Assembly (NCBI GenBank): GCA_023362775.1
Contig: JALMGJ010000012.1
Location: 27,249,001-27,313,000 of the forward strand
DNA: 64,000 bases
Direction: 5' to 3'
From: Charina bottae
Lineage: Eukaryota; Chordata; Lepidosauria; Squamata; Charinaidae
The position numbers and the translations under genes were made by a program. How positions within the stretch are numbered: the stretch's first letter is position 1; each line of letters begins with the position of its first letter. The notes beneath the pieces are model-generated. The model worked only from the letters and a program-made list of their open reading frames with translations, had not been told where the DNA came from and searched no databases. This document shows positions 42,181 to 52,888 of this stretch, one piece after another.

Positions 42181-42880
42181 CAATCTAATATCAAATAGGC
42201 AGCATCTATTCCAGTGGTCCAGTTGCCAGACTGCATGCATCCCCTCTAGTGATACATCGTGGCAGACAGGGCTCAGAATGATTGTCCTGCTAGGTAGCCA
42301 ACAGTGGTGGGCAACTCTCCCAACCTTAACGCAGAATTCCCTCCCTACGTTCTTTCCGACCAGAAGTATAAACCACCTGAACAAGTTGGGGAGCACATTC
42401 TGTATGACAAAGTATCTGAGGATGTTGGAATCATCAAGAATGCCAAGGTCATTATTAGTTATCTAGAGGTGTCGATCATATGGAAGGAGTGCCACACATT
42501 TGAGCAAGTACTATGAAACAGGATAGCACAGATTGTCTCCAACAGTTCAGCTGCAGTCAGTTATATCAACACACAGTCAAGTGTGAAATGATGTTCCTTC
42601 CTATGCCTAATTCGACAATTCTGAAAATGTAGCATCACACACCAGTTACTTCCAGTGGTAGGCAGTCTCCCAGGATCCAATCAACACCTTAGTAGATGTG
42701 GTAAGTCTAGAAGATAAAGTCAATCAAGAATATTTCATAGGAACGTAACACATGTACTGTTCAGATACCAGGAGAGAGCAATCACAATCTCTTTGTCTCC
42801 TCTCACAGTGTTCTTTGAATGGTCATCTGTGTATTAACACAATCTGCCCACTTTTCCCTCTACTGATGCTTACTCCAGTA
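42181..42880. other. Intron 2, nothing certain
   Basis: Contains short open frames without recognisable products; no repeat identified. Confidence 0.35.
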
Positions 42881-43271
42881 CAGGTAGTCCTCACTTAACA
42901 ACCATTCACTTAGTGACGGTTCAGACTTACAGTGGTGCTAAAACTGACTTATGACCGGTCCTCACGCTTACAACTGTCGCAGTGTCCCCACAGTCACATG
43001 ATCATGATTTGGGTGCTTGGCAGCCGGTTCACATGACCGTCGCAGTGTCCAACGGTCATTTCGACCTTCCTGGCCAGCTTCTGGCAAGCAAAATCAATGG
43101 GGAACTGCGTGATTCGCTTAACAACTACGTGGTTCACTTAACACCCGTGGTGATTCACTTAATGAGTGCCACAAAAAAGGTAATAAAATCAGGTTGGATT
43201 TGCTTAATGACTGCTTTGCTTAGCAACTGAAATTCCAGTCCCAATTGTGGTAGTTAAGCAAGGACTACCTG
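42881..43271. mobile_element. TA-flanked MITE (CAGGTAGTCCTC family), well preserved
   Basis: Left CAGGTAGTCCTCACTTAACA, right AAGCAAGGACTACCTG, bounded by TA at 42879-42880 and 43272-43273. 391 bp of CACTTAACAAC-type words, non-coding. Better ends than the 24178 copy. Confidence 0.9.
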
Positions 43272-43407
43272 TAAGTGCTTTCAGTCTTAGGATAAGTGAG
43301 AAGAAATGGGAGCTGTGCTGCTAGCATGCACAATGGGATAAGCTTCCAGCTAGGAATCTCGGGTCCAGAAGATTCTGAAAAGGCTTCTCTGCATGAAAAA
43401 CACATTA

Positions 43408-43618
43408 TGTTGTTGTATTTTATCCCGCCTTATAACTCAAGGCAGCGAACACACCTAATACTCTTTCTTCCTCCTATTTTCCCCACAACAACCCTGTGAA
43501 TTCCGTTGGGCTGAGAGAGAGTGCCTGGCCCAAGGTCACCCAGCCGGCTTTCGTACCTAAGGGAGGCCTAGAACTCACAGTCTCCGGGTTTCCAGGCCAG
43601 CCCCTTCACCACTACACA
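43408..43618 (-). mobile_element. CORE-type SINE
   Basis: Complete minus-strand order: ATCCCGCCTTATAACTCAAG, CCTATTTTCCCCACAACAAC, CCCAAGGTCACCCAGCCGGC, GAACTCACAGTCTCCGGG, CCTTCACCACTACAC. Confidence 0.75.
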
Positions 43619-44891
43619 AAATGATTATTCAGACAGATTGCAGTTCCTGGTAAGGAACATGTTGCATTCAGGTACAGTGCTTTTTCCAAGACTGTACCCA
43701 ACTCTGAATTTGAATACCAGTGGGAGAGTAACCCAGTCCAAATGCAGGTGTAATTCTATTTCCTTATTTTTCATCTCTATTTTATCTGGATTTATTAGTT
43801 CACCCTTCTGCAGTCCATAGATTTAGAATTTGAACAGCTGGGATTCTGATTTTAAAAAAGCAGATTGGAATTTGGCATATTAACATCAGTGAATACAGAC
43901 GTTCGGGATGGCATCTCCTTGTAGTTTTAGGTACATGCTAAATAGCAAGAGAGAACCCCCAGGGATTCCAGAAGCTAACAGTCCTGACATTAAATTGAAG
44001 TTCCAAGATACACTTCTTGAGATTTCCCCAAAGGAAACTGGACGCACCATCAGATAGACCTTCAAGATCTACATCCGCAAAATAACTCAGTAGGGTATGA
44101 AAGGCGAAGATTTTGACAGCTACTGGGAGGTGCAGCACTGCAATGGACAACATTTAAATGGTTGGTGGCCACATTTAGCAATTTTTGGATGGGATAAAGA
44201 ACGGTGAACGAGGCACCGATGCAGAATGTGTGGGCAGGGCTGGGATTGTCTCCTTTTATAAAGAGAGTTTTTATTTTTAAAGACTACGTTAACCATATTT
44301 TAGGACATGCTGCAATTTTCATATTTTCCATTTCAAAATGGGAGGAAGTTGCATCACCAGCAACACAGTTGGAGAGGGCTCTGACAGCCATGAAAAAGAG
44401 CTTCAGGGGTTGCCTGGGGCCCTGGCCTGCCTGTCCCTGGCCTAGCAAAACCAACTGGGATACACACCTGCTGTTCAGTTCATTGTGCTGATTGTTCATT
44501 AAGACAACCAATCTCCATCCCATTACCAGGTCTGAAGCCAGATTGAAATAAATCCAAATCAGCGATATAAATACGTGGGTACAAGGCTGAGTTAGGGCTC
44601 CCTTCTGCCTTTGTTGCAGCTGTTGAAGCCCTTCCAAAAATTATGTCTGCTATTAATTACATGGGATGTAATCATATTTACATTTAATCCCCCCCCCCGG
44701 CATGCCACTAGGTCAGATGAATTACTGATGATTAACTAGGAATGTACACGAAATTAAAAACCAATTTCAATTTGAACCCCAGAACAAGTATCATGGGTTT
44801 TGGAAGTTCTGCTGAACCGTTCTGGGTAGGCTCTGGTTCAGGAGAACCAAAATCTGGAACATTTGGGTAGTTCTAGGTTTTGGACAAAATA
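43619..44891. other. Intron 2, nothing certain
   Basis: No exon-like or repeat structure beyond a short poly-C tract at 44690-44699. Confidence 0.35.
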
Positions 44892-44902
44892 AAATACAGA
44901 TA

Positions 44903-45237
44903 AAAAGGTAAAGGTACCCCCCGCACATTTGTGCAGTCGTGTCCGACTCTAGGGGCCGGTGCTCATCTCCGTTTGTTAGCCGAAGAGCCAGCGTTGTCCG
45001 AAGACGCTTCCGCGGTCATGTGGCCGGCATGACGCGCGGAACGCTGTTACCTTCCCACCGAAGTGGTACCTATTCATCTACTTGCATTTGCATGCTTTCG
45101 AATTGCTAGGTTGGCAAGAGCTGGAGCTAGTGCGGGAGCTCACTCCGCACGCAGGGCTAGGGATTCGAACCTCCGAACTTGCGATCTTCCGATCGACAAG
45201 CCTGGCGTCTTACCTGCTGAGCCACCACGCCCCTTCT
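44903..45237 (-). mobile_element. Sauria-type SINE with perfect target duplication
   Basis: Same layout as 26230-26576 (AGTCGTGTCCGACTCTAGGG, GCTAGGTTGGCAAGAGCTGG, GGGATTCGAACCTCCGAACT, GCTGAGCCACCACGCCCC). Perfect 11-bp duplications AAATACAGATA at 44892-44902 and 45238-45248. Confidence 0.92.
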
Positions 45238-45248
45238 AAATACAGATA

Positions 45249-46876
45249 CATAGTCTTATAAGATGAGTAGGGTAAGGCTGGGTGTACCTCACTCACTCTT
45301 CCCTCTGCATAGTCTGTGCACTGTCCTCCCTACAAATCTTCCCAGCACCCTCTTTTCCCTTCCACCACTTCTACCAGTTTTGAAGCCAAACCGGCAGTGG
45401 CTAAAGGGAGAATAGAAAGGGAAGAGTAAGCAGGCAGGTGGGTTGGTTGGATGGGTTGTGCTTCAAGCCAAGGGTTACTAAGATTTTTGGATTTTTTCTT
45501 GCTCACCCCCCCCCCCAAAATGCTGCTGCCCTACAACATGCATGTCCGGTCCAGATATGGACCACTCAGAATTAGTTCTGTGCATGTAATAGTTTGTGCA
45601 TGGGATGTTTTGTATATCACTGAGAAAGACATTTTTAAATTTTAAATAATTTAGTTTAATCTGATTATTAAATATTAAATTGGATTTTACTTAAAGCATT
45701 GTGTAACAAACAAAGGCTGAGGTAAATACTAATAATTTCTGATTATTACAACTGTACTTGTAACACAAGAAAATGCAGTTGAGAGTAAGAATGGGGAAGG
45801 ATTTGTGCTGTTCTGCAAACTGCATATGGAGTCAGGCCCTTGCTTTTCTCTTCCAAGTGCAAAGGTGAATGAATAAAACACTTGAATTAAAAATAACTCT
45901 CCCACAAGACATCCAGTAAACTTGTTAGTTGTCTGCTTTCTGCACTATATCAAGAATTGGCCTAATTGGATGGCACTTACGAAAAAAATCATGAAAAAAT
46001 AGATGGATGTGTCATAGCCAACATTCTTAACATAGAGTTAAAGTGCAACATTGAAGTCTGTTTCTGTAGTCTTGAACAAAGTGCAGGGAAATAGGTATAA
46101 GAGTTCTAATGCTATTGAAATTTGGAAGAAACAGAAATATGCAATGACATGAAATAGAAAGTTAAATGTGTCAAACTGATTTGCTTGTTAATATTCACTG
46201 TACTCAGTATGTACCAGGATCATTCCTTTGTTACTGAGGAGGAGAAGTAAATTATGATATGGACTTCTAACAGATGTCCTTACCTGTTGAGTACCAGATG
46301 CATACTCGGTTTCAGGGCTCAAGAATTCCATGCTTACTGATAGAATTTTAAAGAAAGCTACATCAGTGACCTGGTGGAAGGTGCTTAAACATTTAAAATT
46401 ACAGATCATTGAAGAGGGTATTCATCTTCCAAGAGTTCTGTCATGGTCCCATCTGCAACTGTAGATTTTTTTTCTCTCCTTTTAAGTAAGTAAGTCTAAA
46501 CTGAAGAATAATTCGGGCACTGAAAAAGCAGGAACAGCTTGCATTTCTTGTCCAAAAAATACAAGGTGAAGGTGAAGAAGACTGCACTAGTCATTTCAGT
46601 ATTTTAACTAGTCAGTATTTTAACTTTTGCTTGTTAATCTGACTGATACTGCCCATTCAATTTTATATTTTTGAAACTCTATAAATTTACAGTTAGATTT
46701 AATTTAAATATACATGCATGTTGTTAAACTGTTGCTTTGGTACTGAGAAAAACAAGCCAAATAAATATGTTTATTAATACAAGCTAAAAGTTTATTTGGT
46801 GATTGTGTGTTTTAGGACTAAATATCTTCTAACAACCACAATTAATTAGAACTGGTTTATATTCCCGTGGTTTCGC
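45249..46876. other. Intron 2, nothing recognised
   Basis: AT-rich, no repeats or exons seen apart from a short poly-C run at 45507-45516. Confidence 0.4.
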
Positions 46877-46886
46877 AGATAGATAG

Positions 46887-47317
46887 ATGTTGTTTATTCA
46901 TTCAGTTGCTTCCAACTCTTCGTGACTTCATGGACCAGCCCACGCCAGAGCTTCCTGTCGGCCGTCACCATCCCCAGCTCCCCCATGGTTGAGTCTGTCA
47001 CCTCCAGAATATCATCCATCCATCTTGCCCTTGGTCGGCCCCTCTTCCTTTTGCCTTCCACTTTCCTTAGCATCAGCTTCTTCTCCAGGGTATCCTGTCT
47101 TCTCATTATGTGGCCAAAGTACTTCAGTTTTGCCTTTAATATCATTCCCTCAAGTGAGCAGTCTGGCTTGATTTCCTGGAGTATGGACTGCTTTGATCTT
47201 CTTGCAGTCCAAGGCGCACTCAGAATTTTCCTCCAACACCACAGTTCAAAAGCATCTATCTTCCTTCGCTCAGCCTTCCTTATGGTCCAGCTCTCACAGC
47301 CATAGGTTACTACAGGG
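46887..47317 (-). mobile_element. Strongly 5'-truncated BovB LINE, second subfamily
   Basis: Matches the 3' ~430 bp of the 31549 copy (C-terminal V-T-D-S-T-M-G-E-L-G, G-K-R-K-R-G-R-P-R). Flanked by AGATAGATAG at 46877-46886 and 47318-47327, a probable 10-bp duplication, though the GATA repeat makes the boundary ambiguous. Confidence 0.85.
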
Positions 47318-47460
47318 AGATAGATAGGTACACATGCTTAAATACTGAATAAATTTACCAGGTCATCCACCATTATTAATGAAGATTTAAAAATTGTAAC
47401 TCAATTTACAGTGTGCATACTTACTTTCTAAGAATGAAACTAGTATCTATTTCTGTAAGA

Positions 47461-48197
47461 CAGAGCTTTCCAAACTGTGTGTCGCAACACATTAATGCAG
47501 TGCTTTCCAAACTGCCGCGTTTGGCGACACACCAACGGCGGCAGTGGCGGCGGCGCGGGGGTGCATGGCGGCGGTGTGTACGGCGGCGGCCTCGTGTTTT
47601 CCACTAAAACGCGGAAGCGCTGATGGCGCGCTGCTGCGCACGCCCCTGCCGCTGCTTCCGGGTTGTGTCGCGACACACTAAACTGTGTTGCAACACACTA
47701 AAGTGTTGCGACACAGAGTTTGGAAAGCTATGCGTTAGTGTGTCGGCTGCAGTGTCTGGGTGTGTCGCGACTGCTGCTGCCTCTGAACCCTGCCAGGATT
47801 CCGTGCAGGTCCTAGTGCCTGCCTTGTGCCTGGCTGCCTCCAAACCTGCTGTGATTCTGCACAGGTCCTAGTGCCTGCTTTGTGCCCTGCTGCCTCCAAA
47901 CCTGCCCTGCCAGGATTCCACGCAGGTCCTAGTGCCTGCCTTGTGCCTGGCTGCCTCCAAACCTGCTGTGATTCTGCACAGGTCCTAGTGCGTGCCCTGT
48001 GCCCTGCTGCCTCCAAACCTGCCCTTCCAGGATTCCACGCAGGTCCTAGTGCCTGCCTTGTGCCTTGCTGCCTCCAAACCTACTGTGATTCCACACAGGT
48101 CCTAGTGCCTGCCTTGTGCCCTGCTGTAAGAGTGTGTCGCAAAATGATGCATGTCTAAAAAGTGTGTCACCAACATGGAAAAGTTTGGAAAGCTCTG
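47461..48197. mobile_element. Long Buster-like hAT MITE carrying a nested family member
   Basis: CAGAGCTTTCCAAACTGTG to AGTTTGGAAAGCTCTG, target duplication CTGTAAGA (47453-47460) / CTGTAAGC (48198-48205). Interior has six units of the same 56-61 bp repeat as the 35912 copy. Removing 47498-47740 restores the order seen in that copy. Confidence 0.9.
47498..47732. mobile_element. Buster-like hAT MITE nested in a related MITE
   Basis: CAGTGCTTTCCAAACTGCC to AGTTTGGAAAGCTATG. Flanked by CATTAATG (47490-47497) and CGTTAGTG (47733-47740), 6 of 8 matching and with central TA. Short GC-rich type most like 16588. 235 bp. Confidence 0.88.
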
Positions 48198-48205
48198 CTG
48201 TAAGC

Positions 48206-49379
48206 AATGAATATATATCTTAAAGTTATGTCAGACAACAGGAATGCATTGTCTTAAAAGATGATTAATTTTTTTCTAAGAGTGATTTTTATAATTAAAT
48301 TTTAAGTCTTCCTGGGAAGTGATTTAAATCAAAGCAGTAGCTGGAGTTTAAATAATATAGTTGTGATAGTTGTTCAGTTTAGGGAAAACTTAGTTAATTA
48401 GTTACATTTATAATATGACAAAAATATTTTAAAATTAAAAGAAAAGAACCAGAACCAGAACAAAGTGAGTAGGACCAGGACAACAATGCACTTGATTTGA
48501 TTTAATTGAAATGTATATTTAATTAAAATTTTATTATAGGCAATATAATGATTGTCCTGTATTTAATAATTTTACCCTTCTGTCATGTTAGAAATTACAA
48601 AGTATTTGCAGTTACTGGAATTCAAACATTTGATAGTTGAAAAAGCAGGCACATCTTTTACTTCATCAACTTTTTTAAAGAAAAGCAATTATTTTCATCT
48701 TCTGATTGATTAAATGTACTAGCTTCAATAACTCTTGACATCTGCATTTCTGACTGCTGTTACTAAAAAGTTGAATCCAATTTAAATACCTGATCTGTTG
48801 AAAATACAGTACTCTGATAATACTTTAAGTATGATTTGAATTATTCCAGAGGAGTGTAGATTTCATTGACTAAATGCCTAAATAAATACTTACTATGCCT
48901 TTATATGAGATAGTTATGTAGCTATTAATATCTGATCTTAGTGACTGATACTGAAAAATAAAAGCTGATAATAATCCTTACTCAGTAAATGAAAGTGGGC
49001 TCAATGAAGAGCTCCTTCAGACATCAACCAGGCAACAAATTTACAGCAATTTTTAAAGTCACAAAGCTGATAAGACTTCCTGTGATTTCAGTATGATAGT
49101 ATACCACTGCTCTTCCTTTAAAGGAGATTATATTGTCCAAACAGCAATAAAATGACAGAGGAGGTTTGCAAGATGCTTTCAAAGTGGCAGTCAATTCTAT
49201 TATTGCTGCATATGTACCTACCTATTTTTCTGTTCCCTTTTGCTGAGCGATATAAACAGTAGAACTGTAGAAAAGAATAAGAAACAGTAAGCAAAAGAAG
49301 CTAAAGACAGAGGAAAAGAGAAAGAAATCTAACATTCATATCTCTCTGTACTTTTTAGACCTTAAAACCATCCTTGTTT
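48206..49379. other. Intron 2, nothing recognised
   Basis: Strongly AT-rich, stops in all frames, no repeats identified. Confidence 0.4.
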
Positions 49380-49700
49380 CACCATGTTCACACGCTTCGT
49401 CACACATTGCACTTCCTTTTTTAAACTTCTCAACTCTCTTTTTGAAGATCTCATCAACTCCATCCTCTCGGCCCATTTACTCTTCCATCATATATTCGCT
49501 TTGTGATTCAGTCCTCATTCTCTTTATAGGATCAAGCCACCTCAGTGTATCTCTTTCGTGCCAGTCACTTACTTTTGTATTCAGTCTGCAGTCATTAATT
49601 ATTCATTCATGATTCCATCCCTTCTTGTGGTACCACAGATGTCCCCTAAGTACCCCATTCCCACTGCCTTCAATTTTCTTTTAATACTCTGATGTATTCA
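49380..49700 (-). mobile_element. Very old LINE fragment (tentative)
   Basis: Minus-strand reading with several stops gives A-V-G-M-G-Y-L-R-G-I-C-G and T-R-R-D-G-I-M-N-E, the motif order of the region after the reverse transcriptase in several LINE groups (xMGYLRRVxGxTxxDRxRN). Family not assignable. Confidence 0.35.
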
Positions 49701-51124
49701 CTTATTTTTTGAACTGATCTTAGATGGAAATTAAAATTGAAGAGAATATTCACTCATCAAACTGCTCCATGTAATGTCAGGCATGGAGAACGGCAGTTTA
49801 CTTAAACCATAGTGGGTAAGCAAAAAAACCCAGAGTTTGAATGTTTTCATATACTAGTTTATTCTTGAACTTTATTTTAAAACTACGTTTTCCTGGGTTC
49901 AGAAACCACAGGGAGCTGATGGTTTAAAACAGTAATGGTTGCTTTCATTTTTCTAAAGTGGAGCTGAAAACGGGGTGAAAAGTCTGTGCAAAGTTAAAGC
50001 TCTTCAGGAAGGGGCATTCACAGCATGGTTGTAATACTTTCTTCAAGATCTGTCTTGTCTGTGGAGAACTTAGTGCCCAGGTCAGACAGTTTAGGTACTA
50101 GTGCTGTGTACCTTTTCTTCTCTTTGCTTCAGCCACAGTTGTGTTTCTAAGTACAATTTATGGCTGGCAGCACAGATAATACAGTACCTGATTATCAGGA
50201 CTGCGTAACACATGGACCACAAACAGGAATTTTCCAGTGGAATTCAACAGGAGGAAAAGATAACCGAGAGAAAGGCGAATGACCAAGGAAACTGTGTGTT
50301 CTGAGGAATTGTGCATTCAACTGTGAGGGGTGAAAAGATCATCTCCTGAATAGCTGCTGATTGCAAGACAAGAGCTGTGTCCTGAGAGCTGATTTCCTGT
50401 TTGGGTAATTAAATGACTACTTCTTGCTGAATAAGCCAAGACTGTAGGAGGTGTATAAGAAAGTCAGGTTCCTGGGAGTGAGCTCATTGAGCTGATGTCA
50501 GTCCTGTGAGGCAGACCAGACCAAGAAATAAACTCCACCGAAGACTAAAGACTGCTTTTATTTAGATTGGCTCTAGTAACATAACGTTGCAAGTCTGATT
50601 CCTCTTCATCTCTTTTATAACCATGTGAGTTAGGGAGGTGTCTGTCCGAGATGTTTGTGCACACTTTCTACATGTCCTGGACTTAATCTGTGTCTTCTTT
50701 CTTGTCTCTTTGGTAATGGCTCTTCCCTCTCTCCCTAAGGCCATGCTCTTTACTCGCTACATCTAATAATTAACATTTGCCTTGGGATGAATGGAAGTTC
50801 CTGAAAACCAAAATACGAAAAGCACAATTATAAAGGGAAAAAAAAGCAGTCTAGCAAAAGAAGCTGTATTGCCAAGTGTCCACGCCTCTTTGATCAGGGG
50901 CTAGGGCAATTGATTCTTTTAGATCCAGAGATAATAGCATGCCAGTGGATAAAGAAACTTAAAGCTTTATTATAAACAGACAAAGTTAAACACAGTCTAA
51001 ACACAGTCTACAAAGCATAACAAGCATAGCATACAGAAAGAAATGCATACATACATACCAAGCAAACAAGGTGATACCTAATCTCCTATAGGCTGCCAGG
51101 AGCCCTCTAATAAGGACAGGGGAG
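49701..51124. other. Intron 2; possible LTR-like piece, not confirmed
   Basis: Around 50450-50540, GTGTATAAGAAAGTC and AATAAACTCCACC have a TATA-like and polyadenylation-like spacing that could be a solo LTR, but I find no TG...CA ends or target duplication. At 50986-51010 an 11-bp direct repeat AAACACAGTCT occurs. Confidence 0.3.
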
Positions 51125-51605
51125 ATAGGCATGAAAGCCGACTGGGTGTCCTTGGGCCAGTCACTCACTCTCAGCCCTAGGAAGGAGCCAATGGCAAACC
51201 AGGAGGCTGAGAGTTCTAGTCCCGCCTTAGGCCTGAAAGCCGGTTGGGTGACCTTGGGCCAGTCCCTGTCTCTCAGCCTTAGGAAGGAGCCAATGGCAAA
51301 CCAGGAGACTGAGCGTTCTAGTCCTCTTAGTCACGAAAGCCAGCTGGGTGTCCTTGGGCCAGTCACTCTCTCAGCCCTAGGAAGGAGCCAATGGCAAACC
51401 AGGAGACTGAGTGTTCTAGTCCCGCCTTAGGCATTAAAGCCGGCTGGGTGACCTTGGGCCAGTCACACCCACTCAGCCCAACTCACCTCACAGGGTGGTT
51501 GTTGTGGGGAAAATAGGAGGAAGAAGGAGTATTAGGTATGTTCGCTGCCTTGAGTTATTTATAAAAATAATAAAGGCGGGATAAAAATTTAATTAATTAA
51601 TTAAT
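51125..51605 (+). mobile_element. CORE-type SINE with core tandemly repeated
   Basis: About three and a half copies of a ~101-bp unit (unit starts near 51133, 51235, 51335 and 51436) each containing the B-box-like GTTCTAGTC, the core GTGACCTTGGGCCAGTCACT and GGAGCCAATGGCAAACCAGG, ending in one normal 3' half (AACTCACCTCACAGGGTGGT, CCTTGAGTTATTTATAAAAA) and an (ATTA)n tail. The normal head is missing or replaced. Confidence 0.75.
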
Positions 51606-52424
51606 TGGGATAGCTAATACCTAGAAGGCAAAAATAAAATTCAAAATGGATTTTAATAGGTTAGGGAAATGGGTTGAAAATAACAATGAACTGTTTTGGA
51701 AACAAATGTGCAGGTACAGGAGGGGAGGATTCCTGATTTAGCAATACTTTTTGTGAAAAAGATTGTGGAATAGTTGATTACAACGTGAATATGAATTAGC
51801 AGTGGTATTGCTGCAAAAAAAAGGTAAGTATAATTTTAGGATGCATCATCAAGAGTATTACTTCTAAACCTCAGGAAGTAATACTTAACTCCACACTGGT
51901 CAGATCTCACGTTTAATATTATGTAATAATACACTAATATTAAGCATTGAGAGATTGTGGAACAGGTTCACAGATACGTTCCATGAAGAGAAATTAAAGT
52001 GCCTGGACGTGTTTAGCTTTGAGAATAATAGGCTTTCGAGGGATATGACCAGCATTTTGAATTGGGTCTGGAAGCCTATTACTGCTCTAGGATCAGTGTC
52101 ATTACCCTGACGAGGTTGCCTTGTCAGCAGTCCAGCTACCACATTTTGCAGGACTACTAGGCATTCCAGTCTTTGCCAGCTGGAAGAAAAGAAGGTTAAC
52201 CATTTGTTAACCTCCTTTTTCATATTTGCTTGATGTGATTGATTTGGTGGGGGTTAGTTTTACCCCAGGCTATTTTTGGTAGAAACTAATCTATCACTAA
52301 TTAAGCGTGATATAGAATACAATTTGAATAGCTTTCATTGCAAAATTTTAGCTGCAGTGATTTCTGATGCGAAAAATCATCTTCAAGATTTGATCTATTT
52401 ATTTATTTGTTTGTTTGTTTGTTT
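51606..52424. other. Intron 2, nothing certain
   Basis: 52040-52150 (ACCAGCATTTTGAATTGGGT to CCAGCTACC) resembles the sequence just upstream of the L2-like tails and may be another L2 scrap. Confidence 0.35.
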
Positions 52425-52880
52425 GTTTAATTTATTCCCCACCCATCTCCCATGCAAGGGACTCTGGGCGGGTTACAATAATTAAAATTTAAAAATTTAA
52501 AAACTATACAAAATAGAAGATATATAAAATATATCCAATATAAAATAAATAAAATCCAAGATGGATTGGGGACCGTAGCACAGATCATATTGCTACGGGG
52601 GCAGCCAACCCCAGGAGGCACTACCGCCTCTGTCGTCCCAGGCCAGGCGGCAGAGCCAGGTCTTAATGGCCTTCCGAAAGGCCAGGAGTGAAGGGGCCAG
52701 TCTCACCTCCGGGGGCAAGATGTTCCCTAAGGCGGGCGCTGTCGCAGAGAAGGCACGCCTCCTGGACCCCGCTAGATGGAATTCTCTTGTTGAGGGGGTC
52801 CGAAGCATGCCCTCCCTGCATGCACGGGTGGGGCGGGCCGACGTCATCGGGACGAGACGGTCCCTCAGGTATCTATACTG
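52425..52880 (-). mobile_element. L2-like LINE 3' end, best preserved copy
   Basis: Minus strand: M-T-S-A-R-P-T-R, R-R-A-F-S-A-T-A-P-A-L-G-N-I-L-P-P-E-V-R, F-R-K-A-I-K-T-W-L-C-R-L-A-W, then the 3' UTR GGATTTTATTTATTTTATAT and the tail with CCCGCCCAGAGTCCCTTGCA. 84 codons open. Serves as reference for the other copies. Confidence 0.8.
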
Positions 52881-52888
52881 ACTGTTTT

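Noticed and set aside
42116..42466. 116-codon open frame considered as a gene or exon
   Set aside because: No recognisable domain, overlaps a SINE fragment at its start, and no convincing splice sites.
50240..50560. Possible solo LTR with TATA-like and AATAAA-like words
   Set aside because: No TG/CA termini, no target duplication and no internal retroviral sequence nearby.
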